The translations under genes and the position numbers were made by a program. From Pyxidicoccus parkwaysis (GTDB lineage Bacteria; Myxococcota; Myxococcia; Myxococcales; Myxococcaceae): 64,000 nt of DNA. The notes under the pieces are model-generated. The model did not search any database, had not been told where the DNA came from, and saw only the letters and a list, made by a program, of their open reading frames with translations. Where the stretch lies: assembly GCF_017301735.1 (NCBI RefSeq), contig NZ_CP071090.1:1-64000 (forward strand), read 5' to 3'. Shown one piece after another: positions 60,532 through 64,000 of this stretch (position 1 is its first letter; each line of letters begins with the position of its first letter).

Positions 60532-60690
60532 GAGGGAGCCGCCAGCACGCGCGGCTTTTGATGCTCTCGGCCACGCGCTGACGCGGAGGGCCGCGCGCGA
60601 GAGGAGCCGCCAGCATTCGCGGCTCCGCCCCGGTTCCTCCGAGAGGGCGGGGATGCGTCGGAGGGAGCCGCCAGCGTATGCGGCTCCCTC
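60532..60690. repeat. Three REP-like hairpins
   Basis: Three copies of GGAGCCGCCAGC-N5-CGGCTCC-type inverted repeats at about 60535-60558, 60603-60626 and 60661-60690, spaced 60-70 bases apart. The loop start CCAGC is kept in all copies while the rest of the loop differs (ACGCG, ATTCG, GTATG). The third has a perfect 10-bp stem, GAGGGAGCCG/CGGCTCCCTC, and lies 13 bases past the htpG stop, so it may serve as its terminator. The first ends in CGGCTTTT and could terminate the acyltransferase transcript. Confidence 0.75.
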
Positions 60691-60703
60691 TCCTCCTGCT
60701 TCT

Positions 60704-62710
60704 TCAGCTCGCGGCCGGCGGTGTCGTGGCCGGCTGCGCGGACTCCTGCACCGGCGCCTGCGCCACGGCCGAGGCCCCGCCGAGGGGCGACTGCGCGGCC
60801 TGCGCGGCCACCTGCGTGAGCAGCCCCGTCATCCGGCGCGCGAAGCGGTTCGGGTCGGAGATGGTGCTGCCCTCGGTGAGCAGCGCCTGGTCGTGCAACA
60901 GCTCAATCCACTCCGTCACCTGCGCCGCGTCCGGCTGCCGCTCGTGCACGGCCTTGAGGTGCGCAATCACGGGGTGGTTGGGATTCACCTCCATGATGCG
61001 CTTCACGCGGGGCATGCCCATGCCCTTGCCGCGCTGCTGGAGCAGCCGCTCCAGGTACGCGGGCGAGCCGCCCTCGGGCACCACGAGGCACACCGGCGAG
61101 TCCGTGAGGCGGTCCGACACGCGCACCTCGCGCACCGAGTCCTTGAGAACGTCCTTCATCTTCTCGGTGAGCGTCTTCAGCCCCTCCGCGCGCTGCTCCT
61201 GCTCCTTCTTCTGCTCGTCCGTGGACTGGAGCTTCAGGTCCGAGGTGAGCGCGGAGACGAGCGGCTTGCCCTGGAACTCGCGCAGGCCCTGCGCGGCCCA
61301 CTCGTCCACCGGGTCCGTCATGTACAGCACCTCGTAGCCGCGCTGCTTCAGCGCCTCCAGGTGCGGACTGTCCGCCACCGCCTGCCGGGACTCGCCGTAG
61401 ATGTAATAGATGGCCTCCTGGCCCTCCTTCATCCGCGACACGTAGTCCGCCAGCGAGGTGAGCCCCTCCTCGCGCGAGCTCTCGTAGCGGAGCAGGCCGC
61501 CCACCTTGTCCTTGTTCTCGGCCTCGGTGGCCAGGCCCTCCTTCACCACCGTGCCAAAGGCCTTCCAGAACTCGCGGTAGTCCTCCGGCTTGTCCTTGGC
61601 CAGCCTCTCCAGGAGCTCCAGCGACTTCTTCACCACGTGCTTGCGGATGGCGCGCACCACCTGCGAGTCCTGGAGCAGCTCACGCGACACATTGAGCGGC
61701 AGGTCATCCGAGTCGATGACGCCGCGCACGAAGCGCAGCCACTGCGGCACCAATTCCTCGCAGCGGTCCATGATGAAGACGCGCTTGACGAAGAGGCGCA
61801 CCCCGCGCTGCTGCTGGGCGTTCAAGTCGAACGGCGGGTGCTTGGGTACGAAGAGCAGGCCGGTGAACTGCTGGTTGCCGTCCGTGCGGAAGTGCGTCCA
61901 CGCCAGCGGCGGCTCCCAGTCGTGCGTCAGGTGCTTGTAGAACTCCTGGTATTGCTCGTCCGTGATTTCGGACTTGGAGCGCTGCCACAGCGCGCTGGCC
62001 TTGTTCACCACCTCCAGCGCGACTTCCGTCTTCGCGTCGTCCCCCGTCCCGGTGGTCTTCGTCACCTGGAGCTTGATGGGGTGGCCCACGTAGTCCGAGT
62101 ACTGCGTAATCAGCGTGCGCAGCCGGTACTCCTCCAGGAACTCCTTCTGCTCTGCCTTGAGGTGGAGGGTGATGGCGGTGCCGCGCGTGGCGCGCTGGGC
62201 CGGCTCCACCGTGAAGGAGCCCTTCGCGTCCGACGCCCACTTCCACGCCGGCATGTCCTTGCCGGGCGCGCGGCTGACCACCTCCACGTGGTCCGCGACG
62301 AGGTACGCGCTGTAGAAGCCCACGCCGAACTGGCCGATGAGCTGCATGTCCTTCTGACCGCGCTGGGCCAGGCCCTCCAGGAACTCGCGCGAGCCGGAGT
62401 GGGCGATGGTGCCCAGGTTCTTCACCAGCTCGTCATGCGTCATGCCGATGCCGGTGTCCTCAATCGTGAGGGTGCCCTTCTCGGCGTCGGGGAGGATGCG
62501 CAGCTCCAGGGCCGGCTCCTCGGCGAGCAGCTCGGGCTCTGTAATCGAGCGGAAGCGCAGCTTGTCGAGCGCGTCGGACGCGTTCGACACCAGCTCACGG
62601 AGGAAGATCTCCTTGTGGCTGTAGAGCGAGTTGATGACCAGGCTGAGGAGCTGGTTGATTTCCGCCTGGAAGGCGTGGGTTTCCCGCTGGGGGGAGTTCT
62701 CGACGGTCAT
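60704..62710 (-). CDS. htpG: Molecular chaperone HtpG (Hsp90)
   Basis: A 668-residue Hsp90. The start ATG at 62710 yields [23 protein letters not shown]-lid and GHKL motifs are present: [14 protein letters not shown] (conserved Asn), [20 protein letters not shown] and [15 protein letters not shown]. The middle-domain catalytic Arg region is [20 protein letters not shown] then [20 protein letters not shown]. About 40 residues beyond the usual bacterial end form an Ala/Pro/Gln/Ser tail, not found in E. coli HtpG. It folds client proteins in the cytoplasm using ATP and is monocistronic. Confidence 0.97.
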
Positions 62711-62849
62711 GTAGAAAGGCCTCCAGCGCCCCATGGGGCGCGAGCGTCGCTTCCCCATAACCATGGAAACGGGCGTGTCGAGGCCGGAGCCCGGAGGCCC
62801 GCCCACCGGCCGGGCCGGCGGACGTCTCCGGGTCTCCTCCCACCCGTGG

Positions 62850-63653
62850 TTACGGAGTCTGGCGAACGGGCTGGTAGTTGTACCCGAAGTTGCTGTCCCA
62901 GTACGTCTGTCCGTTCACCTCGTAGCGGACGTAGAACTGGAGGGCGGTGCCGGAGATGGCCGGGACGTGGGCCTGCCAGCGCTCCACGTTCTGCGCGTTG
63001 GGGCTCTGGATGTAGGCGTACGCGTAGGTGTAGCCATTGACGTATGAGGCGGCGGCCTCGTGCGAGGTGGCCCAGCCGTCCGTGGTGTAGACCACCGTGA
63101 CGTTCTTCGCGTAGGCGAGGTTCTTCACGTCGACGCTGACGTCGAGGTCGCCGTTGGCGCGCCAGAAGTTGCCGTCCACGAGGACGTGGGTGCCGTTGAG
63201 CAGCGGCCCGTCATTCCGGCCGAGTTGGTAGTTGGCGCCGCCGTTGTTGTCCCAGTAGGAGGTGCCGCCCACCACGAAGCGGGCGACGAACTCCAGGTCG
63301 CGAGTGGGCTGCGGCTCGGTGCCCCAGCTCTGGTACTGCTGCGTCACCTTCCAGAGCTCGAAGCCGTTGTTGGCGGGGCCGGCGTACGAGGCGGGGAGCA
63401 GCACCCAGGAGCCGTCGGGCTGCTTCTGCTGGATGTAGACGAACTTCTCGTACGCGAGGTTCTTCACGACGAGTGTGTAGCTGACGTCCTGCCAGACCTG
63501 GCCATAGCGGCTGCTCACGGAACTGAAGGCCTTGAGCAGGCGGACCTCGTCCGCGGCGTGGGCGGGCAGGGAGGTGAAGCCCAGCGTGAGTCCGGCCAGC
63601 AGGGCGAGCAGGGCGCGCCAGCGGGGCGCGGAAGCGGTGGTTGTCTTTGACAT
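62850..63653 (-). CDS. Secreted protein with two CBM21-like domains
   Basis: A 267-residue exported protein. Signal peptide MSKTTTASAPRWRALLALLA through SLPAHAAD. Two consecutive repeats resemble carbohydrate-binding module family 21: VKNLAYEKFVYIQQ...TSYWDNNGGANY (about 65-145) and VKNLAYAKNVTVVYTTDGW...TYWDSNFGYNY (about 175-260). CBM21 binds starch, glycogen or related alpha-glucans, and the aromatic residues of the WDN/WDS segments are the usual ligand contacts. There is no catalytic domain, so it may be a secreted glycan-binding protein. The start at 63653 follows from the signal peptide. Confidence 0.85.
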   Translation of the reverse strand: MSKTTTASAPRWRALLALLAGLTLGFTSLPAHAADEVRLLKAFSSVSSRYGQVWQDVSYTLVVKNLAYEKFVYIQQKQPDGSWVLLPASYAGPANNGFELWKVTQQYQSWGTEPQPTRDLEFVARFVVGGTSYWDNNGGANYQLGRNDGPLLNGTHVLVDGNFWRANGDLDVSVDVKNLAYAKNVTVVYTTDGWATSHEAAASYVNGYTYAYAYIQSPNAQNVERWQAHVPAISGTALQFYVRYEVNGQTYWDSNFGYNYQPVRQTP

Positions 63654-63764
63654 GGCGGGGGTTCCTCGCGAGTCCGGCTCGGGGGGCCGGGCTCCAGGTG
63701 CCTGGGTCATCCAGGGCCCGTGCATGTTGTCAGTCCATTCCGACGTTCGTCGCGCCGCGTCTGG

Positions 63765-64000
63765 TCAAACCGTTTTGTTGAAATCTTCCACCTCGCGGGC
63801 CAGCCGCGCTTCGTACCTTCGCACGCAGATGCCCACGAACTTCCGAAGTCTGCGGAGGTCGGGCACCGACGAGAGGAGCGGCGTCAGGTCCACCTTTTCC
63901 AGGCGAGGCCGGAGTGCCGTGGCGACTCGAGCGGGCTTCACCTCGAGCAACTCCGCGAGGACCTTTCGCGGCCTCATCCGGGCGCGAGCGAATTGCTCAG
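63765..64000 (-). CDS. Unrecognised gene, C-terminal part (may run off right edge)
   Basis: The open frame reads without a stop from the window edge to 63765. An ATG at 63977 would give a 70-residue product, MRPRKVLAELLEVKPARVAT to VEDFNKTV, but the frame continues upstream (EQFARAR before that Met), so it is probably the 3' end of a longer gene. The visible part is basic, helical and Leu/Arg-rich, with SSVPDLRRLRKFVGICVRRY resembling a helix for nucleic-acid or protein contact. No family recognised. Confidence 0.45.
   Translation of the reverse strand, partial: EQFARARMRPRKVLAELLEVKPARVATALRPRLEKVDLTPLLSSVPDLRRLRKFVGICVRRYEARLAREVEDFNKTV

Larger units (their letters stand above)
60310..60703. 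other. Repeat-rich gap between convergent genes
   Basis: 394 bases between the acyltransferase stop and the htpG stop, with no gene. It is filled by a 28-bp tandem array (60366-60521) and three spaced copies of a different hairpin (60532-60690), each listed separately. Long open frames crossing it are artefacts of the repeat. Confidence 0.8.

Overview
The window is high-GC, tightly packed DNA, and its gene content points to a myxobacterium of the Myxococcaceae (Myxococcus, Corallococcus or Pyxidicoccus type). The evidence is an alternative complex III operon joined to a caa3 oxidase, a serine/threonine kinase fused to an ATPase and paired with a sigma factor, many secreted lipoproteins including one with an Asp-Ala-Gly repeat tail, an M4 protease with PPC domains, and a strong G/C third-position bias. 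The genus assignment is inference. No tRNA, rRNA, CRISPR array, phage gene or insertion sequence was found.

Layout. 1-14144: the edge of a secreted-protein gene, a DUF481 outer-membrane-type protein, then one long minus-strand respiratory operon, actABCDEF, a single-TM protein, a SCO copper chaperone, and coxBACD. Together these form a quinol:cytochrome c oxidoreductase coupled to an A2-type caa3 oxidase. 14145-14648: a regulatory gap. 14649-20874: a minus-strand DNA repair cassette (beta-lactamase-fold exonuclease, ATP-dependent ligase, Lhr-like helicase, PdeM phosphoesterase) ending in an HNH nuclease gene. 21038-24043: an SH3-type secreted protein, then trpE-trpG. 24096-28391: histidine phosphatase, OPT-family transporter, and a haem-motif lipoprotein. 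28601-34084: the minus-strand aroF-trpD-trpC-trpF-trpB-trpA operon, so tryptophan synthesis is split into two blocks on opposite strands. 34277-40039: FAD amine-oxidase-like protein, macro-domain protein, M4 metalloprotease, and a repeat-rich lipoprotein. 40174-44731: ECF-like sigma factor and a 1289-residue kinase/ATPase.

44737-58944 is the most unusual part. It is a nine-gene minus-strand operon starting with a polyprenyl diphosphate synthase, then two unrecognised small proteins, a CrtC/lipocalin-like protein, an SCP2-like lipid-binding protein, and four tandem paralogous FAD-dependent oxidoreductases of 842-908 residues each. An acyltransferase-3 membrane protein is transcribed divergently. 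I read this as an undescribed isoprenoid-modifying pathway: chain synthesis, hydration or binding, lipid carriage, then several dehydrogenation, isomerisation or dehydroxylation steps. No terpene cyclase or squalene/phytoene synthase is present, so the substrate is unknown.

60310-60703 is a repeat-rich gap between convergent genes: a 28-bp tandem hairpin array followed by three copies of a different hairpin. 60704-64000 holds htpG, a secreted protein with two CBM21-like domains, and an unrecognised gene running off the right edge.
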